The position numbers and the translations under genes were made by a program. 64,000 nucleotides of DNA from Candidatus Faecalibacterium gallistercoris (GTDB lineage: Bacteria > Bacillota > Clostridia > Oscillospirales > Ruminococcaceae), in NCBI GenBank assembly GCA_019116585.1, contig DXBJ01000021.1:1-64000 (forward strand). The letters are read 5' to 3'. The notes under the pieces were generated by a model. That model was not told where the DNA came from. It ran no database searches and worked only from the letters and a program-made list of their open reading frames with translations. Shown here in pieces: positions 38,661 to 48,390 of this stretch; the stretch's first letter is position 1, and the number at the start of each line of letters is the position of its first letter.

Positions 38661-39182
38661 ATGAAGATCGAGACCATCGAGACCCCGCGCCTGGCGCTGC
38701 GCGGTTTTACGCCGGAGGACGCGCCCTTTGCCATCAGCCTGTGGAACGACCCGGTCACCGGGCGGTGGCTGTCGGACCCGGCCCTGGAGGCCATCCCCGA
38801 CATCGAGGCCTACACCAAGTCGGTGGAGGGGCTGGGGGACTCTTTGGACTGCTGCCACCTGGTGGCGGTGGACCGGGCCACCGGCCAACGGATCGGCACC
38901 TGCAGCTTTGTGCCGGAAAACGGCGGCCGCAGCTACGACATCGCCTACGCCGTCCACCCCGACTTCCAGCGGCAGGGCTACGGCACCGAGATCGTGGAAG
39001 GGCTGATCGGCTATGCCCGCTCCCGCCGGGCCAATGCGGTGACCATCTGCATCGCCCGGGAGAACGCCGCCTCCAACGCCCTGGCCCGCAAGGTGGGCGC
39101 CCTCATCATCGCGGAGAGCAGCTACACCAAGGGGGGCACCAACGAGACGATCCCCGATTACCTCTACGAGCTGAAACTGTAA
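38661..39182 (+). CDS. GNAT family N-acetyltransferase, RimJ/RimL-like
   Basis: The protein is 173 residues. The opening (IETPRLALRGFTPEDAPFAI) and AYAVHPDFQRQGYGTEIVEG (the acetyl-CoA motif QRQGYGTE) followed by NAASNALARKVGA fit the RimJ/RimL-type acetyltransferases that modify ribosomal proteins or small molecules. The substrate is unknown. AAAGGGAGG precedes the ATG. It is the last gene of the dap cluster and is followed by a terminator. Confidence 0.86.
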   Translation: MKIETIETPRLALRGFTPEDAPFAISLWNDPVTGRWLSDPALEAIPDIEAYTKSVEGLGDSLDCCHLVAVDRATGQRIGTCSFVPENGGRSYDIAYAVHPDFQRQGYGTEIVEGLIGYARSRRANAVTICIARENAASNALARKVGALIIAESSYTKGGTNETIPDYLYELKL

Positions 39183-39206
39183 ACCGTGCCGCCCCTGCGG
39201 CGCGCA

Positions 39207-39246
39207 AAAACGCCCCCGCATCCGGGTCCGGACGCGGGGGCGTTTG
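39207..39246. terminator. Bidirectional terminator between the GNAT and SPFH genes
   Basis: AACGCCCCCGCATCCGG pairs with CCGGACGCGGGGGCGTT. The minus-strand side ends in five T residues, and the plus-strand side ends in TT and a G. Confidence 0.82.
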
Positions 39247-39258
39247 CTGTTGGGGGTG

Positions 39259-40173
39259 TCACTCGGTGGGTTTGGGATCGGTCAGCAGCTCCGCGATGGA
39301 GGGCACCATCGCGCCGAGGTTCTGCAGCTCGGAGGGGATGATGATCTTGGTGGCCTTGCCGTTGGCCACTTTGGCCAGGGTGTCCAGGCTGCGCAGGGCG
39401 ATCACCTTGCCGTCCGGGTCGGCCTCGTTCAGCAGCCGGATGGCGTCGGCCTCGGCCTGCTGCACCGCCAGGATGGCCTGGGCCTCGCCCTCGGCCTCCA
39501 GGATGCGCTGCTGCTTGATGGCGTCGGCCCGCAGGATGGCGGCCTCCTTTTCGCCTTCGGCGGCGGTGATGGCGGCCTGCTTTTCGCCCTCGGCCTTGAG
39601 GATGACGGCCCGCTTTTCACGCTCGGCCTTCATCTGCTTCTCCATGGCGTCCTGGATCTCGGCGGGGGGCATGATGTTCTTGACCTCCACCCGGTTGACC
39701 TTGATGCCCCACTTGTCGGTGGCCTCGTCCAGGATGGCGGTGATCTTCGAGTTGATGACGTCCCGGCTGGACAGGGTGTGGTCCAGCTCCATCTCGCCGA
39801 TGATGTTGCGCAGGGTGGTGGCGCACAGGCTCTCCAGCGCGGCGATGGGCTGGTTGACGCCGTAAGTATACAGCTTGGCGTCCATCACCTGGAAGAACAC
39901 CACCGTGTCGATCTGGATGGTGACGTTATCCCGGGTGATGACGGGCTGGGGCGGGAAATCGCCCACCTGCTCTTTCAGGCTGACCTTTTTGGCCACCCGC
40001 TCGATGAAGGGGATCTTGACATGCAGGCCGGCCTCCCAGGTGGACGAGTAGACGCCCAGCCGCTCGATGACAAAGACGGTGGACTGGGGCACGATGACGA
40101 TGTTGGTCACCACGATGAGGACGACCACAAGGATCAGCGCCAGGATCAGGAAAAACATGAGTGCGGTCATCAT
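39259..40173 (-). CDS. SPFH/stomatin-like membrane protein
   Basis: The protein is 304 residues. An N-terminal membrane segment (residues 3-27) precedes the SPFH domain (IVPQSTVFVIERLGVYSSTW, later QPVITRDNVTIQID and VNRVEVKNIMPP), then a Glu/Ala-rich coiled coil (EREKRAVILKAEGEKQAAI, then AAEGEKEAAILRAD). Such proteins scaffold membrane microdomains and act with NfeD-type partners, which is exactly the upstream gene here. Two tandem ATGs (40173 and 40170) follow AAAGGAG. Confidence 0.88.
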   Translation of the reverse strand: MMTALMFFLILALILVVVLIVVTNIVIVPQSTVFVIERLGVYSSTWEAGLHVKIPFIERVAKKVSLKEQVGDFPPQPVITRDNVTIQIDTVVFFQVMDAKLYTYGVNQPIAALESLCATTLRNIIGEMELDHTLSSRDVINSKITAILDEATDKWGIKVNRVEVKNIMPPAEIQDAMEKQMKAEREKRAVILKAEGEKQAAITAAEGEKEAAILRADAIKQQRILEAEGEAQAILAVQQAEADAIRLLNEADPDGKVIALRSLDTLAKVANGKATKIIIPSELQNLGAMVPSIAELLTDPKPTE

Positions 40174-40199
40174 AAGGTCATACGCTCCTTTCTTGGCTG

Positions 40200-40649
40200 T
40201 CAGTTGGCCTGCACAGGCGTTTCGATGGGGACGGGCTCGACGATCAGGGTGGTGCTGCGGATGGCGGCCACCCGGCACTTGTCGCCGGGGGCAAAGGAGA
40301 CGCCGGGCACGGCCTGGGCGTTCCAGTCCACGCCGTCCAGCCGGGCGCGGCCGGGGGCGCCGTCAGCGACGGGGGTCAGGATGGTGGCGGTGCGGCCGAT
40401 GTTCAGGTCCCCGTTGGTGGGGGTGGCGGGCCGGCGCAGCCTGGCCGCCAGCGGCCGCAGGGCCAGCAGGCAGAGGATGCTCACCGCCACAAAGACCGCC
40501 GACTGGGCCTGCAGGCTGTCGGTGAACAGACAGCTGATGAGGGCGGCGGCCCCGCCTACCGCGAACCATACCGACACCAGGTTGAAGGTGGTGGCCTCGA
40601 TGAACACGAGGACGATGGTGGCGACCAGCCACCCAATGGCTTGCAGCAT
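40200..40649 (-). CDS. NfeD-like membrane protein
   Basis: The protein is 149 residues. Two or three membrane helices (residues 2-22, 24-45 and 55-75) are followed by a short OB-fold domain (IGRTATILTPVADG, VPGVSFAPGDKCRVAAIRST). NfeD proteins pair with SPFH proteins to organise membrane domains. The SPFH gene follows 26 bases downstream in the same transcript. The ATG at 40649 has GGAAGGAG just upstream. It is of the short type and lacks the ClpP-like protease domain of long NfeD. Confidence 0.86.
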   Translation of the reverse strand: MLQAIGWLVATIVLVFIEATTFNLVSVWFAVGGAAALISCLFTDSLQAQSAVFVAVSILCLLALRPLAARLRRPATPTNGDLNIGRTATILTPVADGAPGRARLDGVDWNAQAVPGVSFAPGDKCRVAAIRSTTLIVEPVPIETPVQAN

Positions 40650-40957
40650 AGGTACTCCTTCCTTGCTAAAGGGCGCGGCAGGGATGCCGTGCCTTACCTC
40701 TACTATATTCATTTCCGGGGGCGAGGTCAAGCGTTTTCGGCAGGAAGAGCCGCACTGCCCCACAAGTTTAGCACAAGCAACAAAAAAGCCCGGCACATTT
40801 TGGCGTGCCGGGTGAATATTGCGTGCAATTTTTCAAAAGATGCCGAAAATAGGAAGGAAATCTCTTGAAAAACAAAGCACTTTTCCATGCCTGCCGGGCA
40901 GCGCGTGTGCAGGCCGGATGGGTCCGGCGGCCTGCCGCAGGCAGGGAGCGTGGGAAA
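40650..40957. promoter_or_regulatory. Intergenic region with the NfeD promoter and the GH13 terminator
   Basis: The minus-strand NfeD promoter is TTGACC (40725-40730), a 17-base spacer and TATAGT (40702-40707). A minus-strand intrinsic terminator at 40782-40812 (CCCGGCAC/GTGCCGGG, six T) ends the GH13 transcript. The rest, 40813-40957, holds only GC-rich inverted repeats such as CCTGCCGCAGGCAGG. No gene was found. Confidence 0.75.
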
Positions 40958-42814
40958 TCAGAGGTAATCGTAATAGCTGTGGTTGGGGTTGTGGCCCAGC
41001 TCCTCCACCGTGATGGTAAAGCCCATGGGGTTCACCTCGGTGAATTTGCCGCTGGCCAGCCGCTCCACGATCAGGTGGTCGGTGCGGTTGGCGATGATCT
41101 CGGCGGTCTCGTCCTCGCCCACCCGCTGGTAGTGCAGGATGCCCCCCTCGGCCCGCAGCACCCGCAGCTCCCCCTCCCGGAAGGCGTCGCAGGTGCGGCG
41201 CAGCTCGGCCAGCTGGCTGATGACCGGGCGCAGCCGCTCCTCGTGGCTGTCCCAGAGGTAAAAGCCCCGGTTGAAGGGGTCGCGGTAGCCCTGCATGGCG
41301 ATCTCGTCGCCGTAGTAGACGCAGGGCACCCCCGGCAGGGTGAAGATGATGGCGTAGGCCATTTTGAGCAGGATCAGCCCTTCCTCATAGGCTTCGCCGG
41401 CGACGCTGCGCCCGCTCTGCCAGGCGCGGCCCCGGCCGTTTGCCGGCTCGTCGGCAATGACGGTCATGGCCCGCTCGGTGTCGTGGGTGGACAGGAAGTT
41501 CAGGGCCGTGTGCAGGGCGGGGGCGGGGTAGTGGTCGCAGATGGAGAGGATCTCGTCCATGGCGTCCTCGGCAGGCTTGCCCCGGACAAAGTCCAGCACC
41601 GCATTTTTGAAGGGGTAGTTCATCACGCTGTCCAGCCCGCGGCCCAGCAGGTAGGTGCGCCGCTGGCCGTAGCCGTACTTGGTGGTGGCGTCCTCCCACA
41701 CCTCGCCGATCAGCAGCTTGTCCTCGCCGTGGGCCTTGACGGCGGCGCGGATCTTTTCGATGAAGGTGTCGGGCAGCTCGTCGGCCACGTCCAGCCGGAA
41801 GCCGGCCGCCCCCCGGCTCAGCCAGGTGTCGATCACCCCGCCCTTGCCGGTGATGAACTCCACGTAGGAGGGGTCCTCCTCGTTGACCTCGGGCAGGGTC
41901 TCGAAGCCCCACCAGCTGCGGTAGCCGCCCTTGTACCAGGGGGCAAAGTCGTACCAGCTGCGGTAGGGGGAGTGCTCGTCCCGCCAGGCGCCGCCGCTGC
42001 CGTACCGGCCTTCCCGGTTGAAGTAGAGGCTGTCCGACCCGGTATGGCTGAACACCCCGTCCAGGATGATGCGGATGCCAAAGCGGGCGGCCTCCCGGCA
42101 CAGGTCCTTGAAGTCCTGGTTGGTGCCCAGCAGGGGGTCCACGTTGCGGTAGTTGGCGGTGTTGTACCGGTGGTTGGAGTGGGCCTCGAAGATGGGGTTC
42201 AGGTAGAGATACGTCACCCCCAGCTGATGCAGGTAGGGCAGCTTGAGCTGGATGCCCTTCAGGTCCCCGCCGAAATAATCGTTGTTCAAAAGGCCGCCGG
42301 TCTCGTTGGGCTCCCAGGCGGGCTCGGCGTGCTTGTCGGCCTGGTAGAACCGGTCGGCAAAGGGGATGTGCTTGTTTTCGATCCCTTCGCAGAAGCGGTC
42401 GGGGAAGATCTGGTAGAACACCCCGCCCTTGACGCAGCCGGGGGTCTGGAAATCGGGGTGGTACACCGTCAGCTGCCAGCGCTCGCCCTCCTGCCAGGAG
42501 AGGACGCCCTGGCCCATCTTGCCCCGGTAGATGCGCCGGAAGTCGGTGTACAGGTCAAAGTAGTAGAAGTACAGCCCCGCGTCCTGGACCTGCACGTCCA
42601 CCGAAAAGTGGTTGAGGCCGGGGGTCTGGCCGTCGAAGGTCATCCGGTAAAAGACGGGCACGTCCCCGGGGCCCTCCTTCTGCAGGACGAGGTGGGGGTC
42701 CACATAGCCCAGCTCCTGGGGGATGGTCAGGGCCAGGTGGAGGGTCTGCCCGGCGGGCAGGGCGCCGAAGGGGCGCTTGTAATAGGTGTCGCAGCTGTTG
42801 AACAGGCAATCCAA
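40958..42814 (-). CDS. GH13 alpha-glucan hydrolase, neopullulanase/cyclomaltodextrinase-like
   Basis: The protein is 618 residues and cytoplasmic. An N-terminal beta domain (1-120) is followed by the GH13 barrel: DGVFSHTG (region I), GFRLDVADELP (region II, nucleophile Asp), LIGEVWEDA (region III, acid/base Glu) and FLSTHDTERA (region IV). This order with the N-terminal domain fits neopullulanase-type enzymes that cut maltodextrins and cyclodextrins. It works beside the glycogen phosphorylase encoded upstream. The start is TTG at 42814, with AAAGGAA 9 bases upstream; no in-frame ATG fits better. A terminator separates it from glgP. Confidence 0.9.
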   Translation of the reverse strand: MDCLFNSCDTYYKRPFGALPAGQTLHLALTIPQELGYVDPHLVLQKEGPGDVPVFYRMTFDGQTPGLNHFSVDVQVQDAGLYFYYFDLYTDFRRIYRGKMGQGVLSWQEGERWQLTVYHPDFQTPGCVKGGVFYQIFPDRFCEGIENKHIPFADRFYQADKHAEPAWEPNETGGLLNNDYFGGDLKGIQLKLPYLHQLGVTYLYLNPIFEAHSNHRYNTANYRNVDPLLGTNQDFKDLCREAARFGIRIILDGVFSHTGSDSLYFNREGRYGSGGAWRDEHSPYRSWYDFAPWYKGGYRSWWGFETLPEVNEEDPSYVEFITGKGGVIDTWLSRGAAGFRLDVADELPDTFIEKIRAAVKAHGEDKLLIGEVWEDATTKYGYGQRRTYLLGRGLDSVMNYPFKNAVLDFVRGKPAEDAMDEILSICDHYPAPALHTALNFLSTHDTERAMTVIADEPANGRGRAWQSGRSVAGEAYEEGLILLKMAYAIIFTLPGVPCVYYGDEIAMQGYRDPFNRGFYLWDSHEERLRPVISQLAELRRTCDAFREGELRVLRAEGGILHYQRVGEDETAEIIANRTDHLIVERLASGKFTEVNPMGFTITVEELGHNPNHSYYDYL

Positions 42815-42830
42815 GATCGGTCGTTCCTTT

Positions 42831-42863
42831 CAAAAAAGCCCGGAGCGCTTCTGCTCCGGGCTT
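42831..42863 (-). terminator. glgP terminator
   Basis: On the minus strand AGCCCGGAGCAG pairs with the reversed GCTCCGGGCT and ends in six T residues, 10 bases before the GH13 ribosome binding site. It separates the two genes or lets only part of the transcripts read through. Confidence 0.82.
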
Positions 42864-43014
42864 TGGGTGGCGTAGATAGAAGTCAGGTTATTCAATTCCG
42901 TCCGCGCCGCAAGAGGCGCAGCGCAGACGCAGCCAGGGAGATGGGCCCGGGGCGGCGGCCCTGCCGCGCAGCCGCGGAGGGGCGCACCTTTGCCCGCAGG
43001 GCGTCAAGTACCCT

Positions 43015-45411
43015 TCATTTCACGGTGGGGGCGTACCAGATGTCGCGGGCGTAATCCATCACCGAGCGGTCGGCGCTGAAGATGCCGCTGTTGGCGATGT
43101 TCTTCAGGCTCATGCGGGCCCAGCCCTCGCGGTCGGCGTACAGCCGCTGCAGGTCGGCCTGGGCGCGGCGGTAATCCTTGAAGTCGGCCATGACCATATA
43201 GGGGTCGCTGGTGAACAGGTTGGAGGTCACCTCGTGGAAGTTCTCGCCGTTCCAGCCGCGCTCCAGGAAGTTGAGCACCTCGTTGGCGATGTCGTCGCCG
43301 GTGATGAAGGAGTTGGGATGGTAGCCCACCCGCTTGAGGCTTTCCACCTCGTTGGTCAGCATGCCGAAGATGATCTCGTTCTCACGGCCGGCGGCCTCGG
43401 CGATCTCGACGTTGGCGCCGTCCAGGGTGCCCAGGGTGATGGCGCCGTTGAGCATGAACTTCATGTTGCCGGTGCCCGAAGCCTCGGTGCCGGCCAGGGA
43501 GATCTGCTCCGACACCTCGGAGGCGGGCATCAGGTGCTCGCTGAGGGAGACGCAGTACTCCTCCAGGTAGACCACACGCAGCTTCTGGTTGACGGCGGGG
43601 TCGTTGTTGATGAGGTCGCCCAGCTTGCAGATCATGCGGATCATCTGCTTGGCCATATAGTAGCCGGGGGCTGCCTTGGCGCCGAAGATATAGGTCTTGG
43701 GGATGAAGTCGGCGTTGGGGTTGGCCTTCAGGTACAGGTACTGGGCGGCGATGTTCAGCGCGTTCAGGTGCTGGCGCTTGTACTCGTGCATCCGCTTGAC
43801 CTGGCAGTCGAAGATGGAGGCCGGGTCGATGACCTGGCCGGTGCTCTTGGACAGGTAGTTGGCGAACTCTTCCTTGTTGGCCAGCTTGATGCGGTTGAGC
43901 TCGTTGAGGACGGTGCGGTTGCCGGCGTAGGCGTTCAGCTTGGACAGGGCCGCGGCGTCGTGCTTGTACTCGGTGCCGATGGTCTGGTCCAGCAGCTTGC
44001 ACAGGCCGGGGTTGGCGCCCAGCAGCCAGCGGCGGTAGGCGATGCCGTTGGTCACGTTCTTGAAGGCGGCGGGCTTATACAGGTAGTAATCGTGGAAGAC
44101 GCTCTGCTTGATGATCTCGCTGTGCAGCCGGGACACGCCGTTGATGCTGTTGGCGGTGTAGGCGCAGATGTTGGCCATGCGGACCTGGTTGTCGCCCAGC
44201 AGGGCCATATAGTCGATCTTGCCCTTGTCGCCGGGGAAAGCCTTGTTCAGCTCGATGCGGCAGCGGCGGTCCATTTCGGCCACGATCTGGTAGATGCGGG
44301 GCAGGGTCATCTTGAAGATGTCCACGTTCCACTTTTCGAGGGCCTCGGCCATGACGGTGTGGTTGGTGTAGGAGAACACCTTCTGGCAGATCTCGAAGCT
44401 CTTGTCCCAGTCAAAGCCGCACTCGTCCAGCAGGATGCGCATCATCTCGGGGATGGCCAGGGTGGGGTGGGTGTCGTTGAGCTGGATGGCCACCTTGTCG
44501 GCCAGGTTCTCGAGGGTGCCGTAGGTGGACAGGTGGTTCTGGACGATGTCGCCGATCGAGGCGGCGGACAGGAAATACTGCTGGCGCAGGCGGAGGATCT
44601 TGCCCTCGACGTGGTTGTCGTTGGGGTACAGGACCTTGGAGATCAGCTCGGCCGAAGCGCTCTTGCTCATGGCGGTGCTGTAGTTGCCCAGGGAGAAGCT
44701 GGACATATCAAAGTCGGGGGCCTTGGCCTGCCACAGGCGCAGCTTGGCCACGCCGGGGCCGTCGTAGCCCTGCACGTACATATCGGAGGGGACGGCCATG
44801 ACGCTGTTATAGTTCAGGTGCTGCACATAGTGGAAGCCGTGGTCCCAGTTCTCGCGGATCTCGCCGTCGAAGCGGACCTCGATGGCCTGCTCGGGGTGGC
44901 TCTTGAGCCAGACCTGGCCGCCGGGCAGCCAGTTGTCGGCGCGCTCCTGCTGCCAGCCGTCCACGATCTTCTGCTTGAAGATGCCGTACTCGTACAGGAT
45001 CGAGTAGCCGGTGCCGCCGATGCAGGTGGTGGCCATGCCGTCCAGGTAGCAGGCGGCCAGGCGGCCCAGGCCGCCGTTGCCCAGGCCGGCGTCGGGCTCT
45101 TCTTCATAAATGGTGTCCACGTTGATGTCGGCGGCGGCCAGGGCGGCCTTGCAGACCTGGTCCAGGCCCAGGTTCAGCAGGCTGACCTTCAGGCTGCGGC
45201 CCATCAGGAACTCCATGCACAGGTAGTAGACCTGCTTGGAGCCGGTGCCGATGACCTTGGACTGGAACTTTTTGTAGTTGTCGCTCATCATCTGCCGGCA
45301 GATCAGGGCCAGGGCGCGGTAGATCTGCTGGTTGGAGGCAACCGACAGATCCACGCCGTACTCGCTGGTCAGCTTGTTCTGCAGAAGGGTCGAGAATTCT
45401 TTCGTCGTCAT
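43015..45411 (-). CDS. glgP: Glycogen/starch/alpha-glucan phosphorylase
   Basis: The protein is 798 residues, the full length for the family. DAGLGNGGLGRLAACYLDG and KRMHEYKRQHLNALNI are conserved barrels, and KFMLNGAITLGTLDGANVEI carries the region next to the PLP lysine (TGNMKFMLNG). It releases glucose 1-phosphate from glycogen or maltodextrin. AGGAG lies 8 bases before the ATG. A strong promoter stands upstream, divergent from zapA. Codon use is highly biased, as expected for an abundant enzyme. Confidence 0.95.
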   Translation of the reverse strand: MTTKEFSTLLQNKLTSEYGVDLSVASNQQIYRALALICRQMMSDNYKKFQSKVIGTGSKQVYYLCMEFLMGRSLKVSLLNLGLDQVCKAALAAADINVDTIYEEEPDAGLGNGGLGRLAACYLDGMATTCIGGTGYSILYEYGIFKQKIVDGWQQERADNWLPGGQVWLKSHPEQAIEVRFDGEIRENWDHGFHYVQHLNYNSVMAVPSDMYVQGYDGPGVAKLRLWQAKAPDFDMSSFSLGNYSTAMSKSASAELISKVLYPNDNHVEGKILRLRQQYFLSAASIGDIVQNHLSTYGTLENLADKVAIQLNDTHPTLAIPEMMRILLDECGFDWDKSFEICQKVFSYTNHTVMAEALEKWNVDIFKMTLPRIYQIVAEMDRRCRIELNKAFPGDKGKIDYMALLGDNQVRMANICAYTANSINGVSRLHSEIIKQSVFHDYYLYKPAAFKNVTNGIAYRRWLLGANPGLCKLLDQTIGTEYKHDAAALSKLNAYAGNRTVLNELNRIKLANKEEFANYLSKSTGQVIDPASIFDCQVKRMHEYKRQHLNALNIAAQYLYLKANPNADFIPKTYIFGAKAAPGYYMAKQMIRMICKLGDLINNDPAVNQKLRVVYLEEYCVSLSEHLMPASEVSEQISLAGTEASGTGNMKFMLNGAITLGTLDGANVEIAEAAGRENEIIFGMLTNEVESLKRVGYHPNSFITGDDIANEVLNFLERGWNGENFHEVTSNLFTSDPYMVMADFKDYRRAQADLQRLYADREGWARMSLKNIANSGIFSADRSVMDYARDIWYAPTVK

Positions 45412-45841
45412 AGGTGTAATCTCCTGTCAATATGGGGACCGCAGCAGGTGGGATGGATGGGGCGGGCCTGTGGCCCTGCACCGGCTGTACGCCCTAGTAA
45501 AGAACAGCGGAAATGGGACGGTAATTCCGCGCGCCGCGCCCGCGTTCATAACACAACGCCTTTATTATAATCGCTTCCCGGGGCGAATGCAAGGCAAAGT
45601 CGTATTTTTTCCGTATCCTCTATATTTTCGGGCTGAACTTTGTGCTGAAAATACAGAAATTTTCATTTTGCTCTTTCTCTCAGGGCCCGATTATATTATA
45701 ATAGGGTCAAACAAGTCAGGCCCCGCCGCCCTGCGGCAGGCCCCCAAAAGGGGAAACTCGGGGAGTAATGGCGGGAGAAACTCCCGCAGTCCTGCCTTGT
45801 ATAGACAAGAGGGCGGGCGCGGGCCGGAAAGCGAGGCTGCT
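45412..45841. promoter_or_regulatory. Divergent glgP/zapA promoter region
   Basis: For glgP (minus) TTGCAT (45587-45592), a 17-base spacer and TATAAT (45564-45569). For zapA (plus) TTGCTC (45668-45673), an 18-base spacer and TATATT (45692-45697), with a second TATAAT just after. The stretch 45593-45667 between the two promoters is AT-rich, unusual here, and could bind a regulator. The leader 45703-45841 of zapA holds GC-rich short repeats and no gene. Confidence 0.65.
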
Positions 45842-46243
45842 ATGGTAAACAAAGTGCGGGTGAACATCGCGGGGGCGCAGTATGCCTTCGCCACCACCGA
45901 TTCGGAAAAATACATCACCTCCCTGGCCGACAAACTGGACCGGGACATCACCAAGCTGATGGAAGCAAACCCCAGCCTGCCGGTGACCAAGGCGGCGGTG
46001 TTCTGCGCCATGGACTACCTGGACGAATACCAGAAGAGCACCGGCAGCGCCGAGAACATGCGCGGCCAGATCCAGGACTACATCGCCGACGCGGCCCGGG
46101 CCCGCACCGCGGAGGACAAGCTGCGGGCCGAGAACGAGGCCCTGCGCCGGGAGGCCGCCGCCCTGCGGGAGCAGCTGGACCGGCTGCGCCGCCATCAGGA
46201 AAAAGAAAAGGAAAAGCCCGCCCAGGACGCCGCCAACGGCTGA
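45842..46243 (+). CDS. zapA: Cell division protein ZapA
   Basis: The protein is 133 residues. The N-terminal globular part (NKVRVNIAGAQYAFATTDSE, then YITSLADKLDRDITKLM) is the ZapA fold, and residues 75-125 form a long Arg/Glu-rich coiled coil. ZapA binds FtsZ and bundles protofilaments at the division ring. The ATG at 45842 is preferred; a long upstream open frame overlaps glgP antisense and has no function. The U32 peptidase gene follows after 27 bases, a pairing common in Clostridia. Confidence 0.87.
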   Translation: MVNKVRVNIAGAQYAFATTDSEKYITSLADKLDRDITKLMEANPSLPVTKAAVFCAMDYLDEYQKSTGSAENMRGQIQDYIADAARARTAEDKLRAENEALRREAAALREQLDRLRRHQEKEKEKPAQDAANG

Positions 46244-46270
46244 GCCCGGGCGGCAGATAAGGGAGCATAC

Positions 46271-48340
46271 ATGACACAGATCGAGATCCTTGCCCCGGTG
46301 GGCAGTGAAGAGATGCTCCGCGCGGCGGTGTACAGCGGCGCGGATGCGGTCTATCTGGGCTTTGCGGGGTTCAACGCCCGCAGCGGCGCAGGCAATTTTG
46401 ACGCGGCCAGCCTGTGCGGGGCGGTCCGCTTCTGCCATGGGCGGGGGGTGCGGGTCCACGTGGCCATGAACACCACCGTCTACGCCGGCGAGCTGGAGGC
46501 CCTGGCCGCCGCGGTGCGGGCGGTGGCGGCCAGCGGGGCCGATGCGGTCATCTGCCAGGACATGGCGACGGCCGACCTGTGCCGCCGCATCGCGCCTGAG
46601 CTGCCCCGCCACGCCTCCACCCAGATGAGCGTCCATACCCTGGAAGGCGCGCTGGAAATGGCGGAGCTGGGCTTTGCCCGGGTGATCCTGGCGCGGGAGC
46701 TGAGCCTGGCCGAGATCGAGACGATCGCCAGGGGCTGCGGCATCGAGACCGAGTGCTTCGTCCACGGGGCCCTGTGCATGAGCATGAGCGGCCAGTGTTA
46801 TATGTCGGCCTTTTTGGGCGGGCGCAGCGGCAACCGGGGCTCCTGCGCGGGGCCCTGCCGCCTGCCGTTCGACGCCGCCCCCCTGCCCGAAGGCCGCCCC
46901 GGCAAGGCCCACCACCTGTCCCTCAAGGACAACTCGGTCATTGACCAGCTGGACAAGCTGCAGGCCGTCGGGGTGGCCTCGGCCAAGATCGAGGGCCGGC
47001 TGCGCACCCCCGAATATGTGGCGGCGGCGGTGGACGCCTGCCTGGCCGGCCGGGAGGGCCGGGCCTACGACCGGGCGGTGCTGCAAAACGCCTTCAGCCG
47101 CTCGGGGTTCACCTCGGGCTACCTGGACGGCAGGATCGACGGCTCGATGTTCGGCACCCGCACCGAGGCCGACGCCGCCGAGACCCGGCGCACCCTGCCG
47201 GCCCTGCGGGAGCTGTACCGGCGGGAGCGGCCCCGGGTGCCGGTGGACCTGAAACTGGAAGTGGAGGCGGAGGGCGAAAAGCTGACCGCCGCCGACCGGG
47301 AGGGGAACCGGGCCATCGTCTACGGCGAGACGGCGCCCCAGCCCGCCCTCACCGACCCCGCCGCCGCCCTGCGCCGCAGCCTGGGCAAGACGGGAGGCAC
47401 CCCCTTTGCCCCGGGGGAGATCGAGATTGACATGAAGGGCGGGCCCTGGTACCTGCCGGGCAGCGCCGTCAACGAGCTGCGCCGCCAGGCGCTGGAAGCC
47501 CTTCTCCAAAAGCGGGAGACCCTGCGCCCCTGGCCGGTCCGGCCGGCGGAGCTGCCGCCCCTGGCCCGGCGGTCCGCGCCGGCCCGTCCGGCCCTCTGGG
47601 CCCGGTTCCAGCGCTGGGAACAGGCGCCCGAAGAGGCCCTGGCCGGGGTGGAAAAGCTGATCCTGCCCCTGGCCGAGGCGGACCGCGTGCCCCAGCCCTG
47701 GCGGTCCCGGACCATCCTGGAGCTGCCCCGGGCCATGTTCGGGGGGATGGAGGCGGACACCATCCGCCGGGTGGAGGCCGCCCGCGGGCAGGGCTTTGCG
47801 GGCTTTGAGGCCAACAACATCGCCCATCTGCGCATCGGCCGGGGGCTGCCCCTCGCCGGGGGCATCGGCCTGAACCTGACCAACCCCCTGGCCGCCCAGG
47901 TCTATGCGGAGCTGGGGCTTTCGGCCCTGCTGGTCCTGCCCGAGGTGCAGGCGGGGGAGATGGCTTTCATCGCGCCGGTCCGGGAGGGCCGGCCCGTGCC
48001 CACCGGGGCCCTGATCTACGGCCATATGCCTCTGATGCTGACCCGGGCCTGCCCCCTGCACAACCTCCACGACTGCGCCCACTGCAGCCGGGAAGGGGAG
48101 CTCACCGACCGCAAGGCCAAAAAGTTCCCGGTGCGGTGCGGGGGCGGGGTGCGCACCATCTACAACCCCGTGCCCCTCTACATGGGCGACAAGCCCGGGG
48201 CCCTGCCGGTGGACTACGGGGTGGCCTACTTCACCCTGGAAAGCCGGGAGGAGGCCGCCGCCGTCCTGGGCCGGATCGCCCGGGGCGAGCCCTTTGAAGG
48301 GGACTTCACCCGGGGGCTCTATTATAAAGGTACCCTGTGA
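46271..48340 (+). CDS. U32 family peptidase with DUF3656 domain
   Basis: The protein is 689 residues. The N-terminal barrel (EILAPVGSEEMLRAAVYSGA, DAVYLGFAGFNAR) and the family signature ECFVHGALCMSMSGQCYMS, later GGRSGNRGSCAGPCR with several cysteines, identify a U32 protein. The C-terminal 300 residues fit the DUF3656 insertion. Members described so far act in RNA hydroxylation (RlhA, TrhP) or collagen breakdown; the Cys-rich signature suggests an iron-sulfur cluster. An rRNA modification role is my preference. GGGAG precedes the ATG. Confidence 0.88.
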   Translation: MTQIEILAPVGSEEMLRAAVYSGADAVYLGFAGFNARSGAGNFDAASLCGAVRFCHGRGVRVHVAMNTTVYAGELEALAAAVRAVAASGADAVICQDMATADLCRRIAPELPRHASTQMSVHTLEGALEMAELGFARVILARELSLAEIETIARGCGIETECFVHGALCMSMSGQCYMSAFLGGRSGNRGSCAGPCRLPFDAAPLPEGRPGKAHHLSLKDNSVIDQLDKLQAVGVASAKIEGRLRTPEYVAAAVDACLAGREGRAYDRAVLQNAFSRSGFTSGYLDGRIDGSMFGTRTEADAAETRRTLPALRELYRRERPRVPVDLKLEVEAEGEKLTAADREGNRAIVYGETAPQPALTDPAAALRRSLGKTGGTPFAPGEIEIDMKGGPWYLPGSAVNELRRQALEALLQKRETLRPWPVRPAELPPLARRSAPARPALWARFQRWEQAPEEALAGVEKLILPLAEADRVPQPWRSRTILELPRAMFGGMEADTIRRVEAARGQGFAGFEANNIAHLRIGRGLPLAGGIGLNLTNPLAAQVYAELGLSALLVLPEVQAGEMAFIAPVREGRPVPTGALIYGHMPLMLTRACPLHNLHDCAHCSREGELTDRKAKKFPVRCGGGVRTIYNPVPLYMGDKPGALPVDYGVAYFTLESREEAAAVLGRIARGEPFEGDFTRGLYYKGTL

Positions 48341-48390
48341 CCCCCTCTGGACCGGGCAGGGACAGAAAAATTGGAAAAGGAATGGATACC

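Noticed and set aside
43234..45570. Plus-strand open frame of about 778 codons opposite glgP
   Set aside because: Shadow of the highly codon-biased glgP gene.
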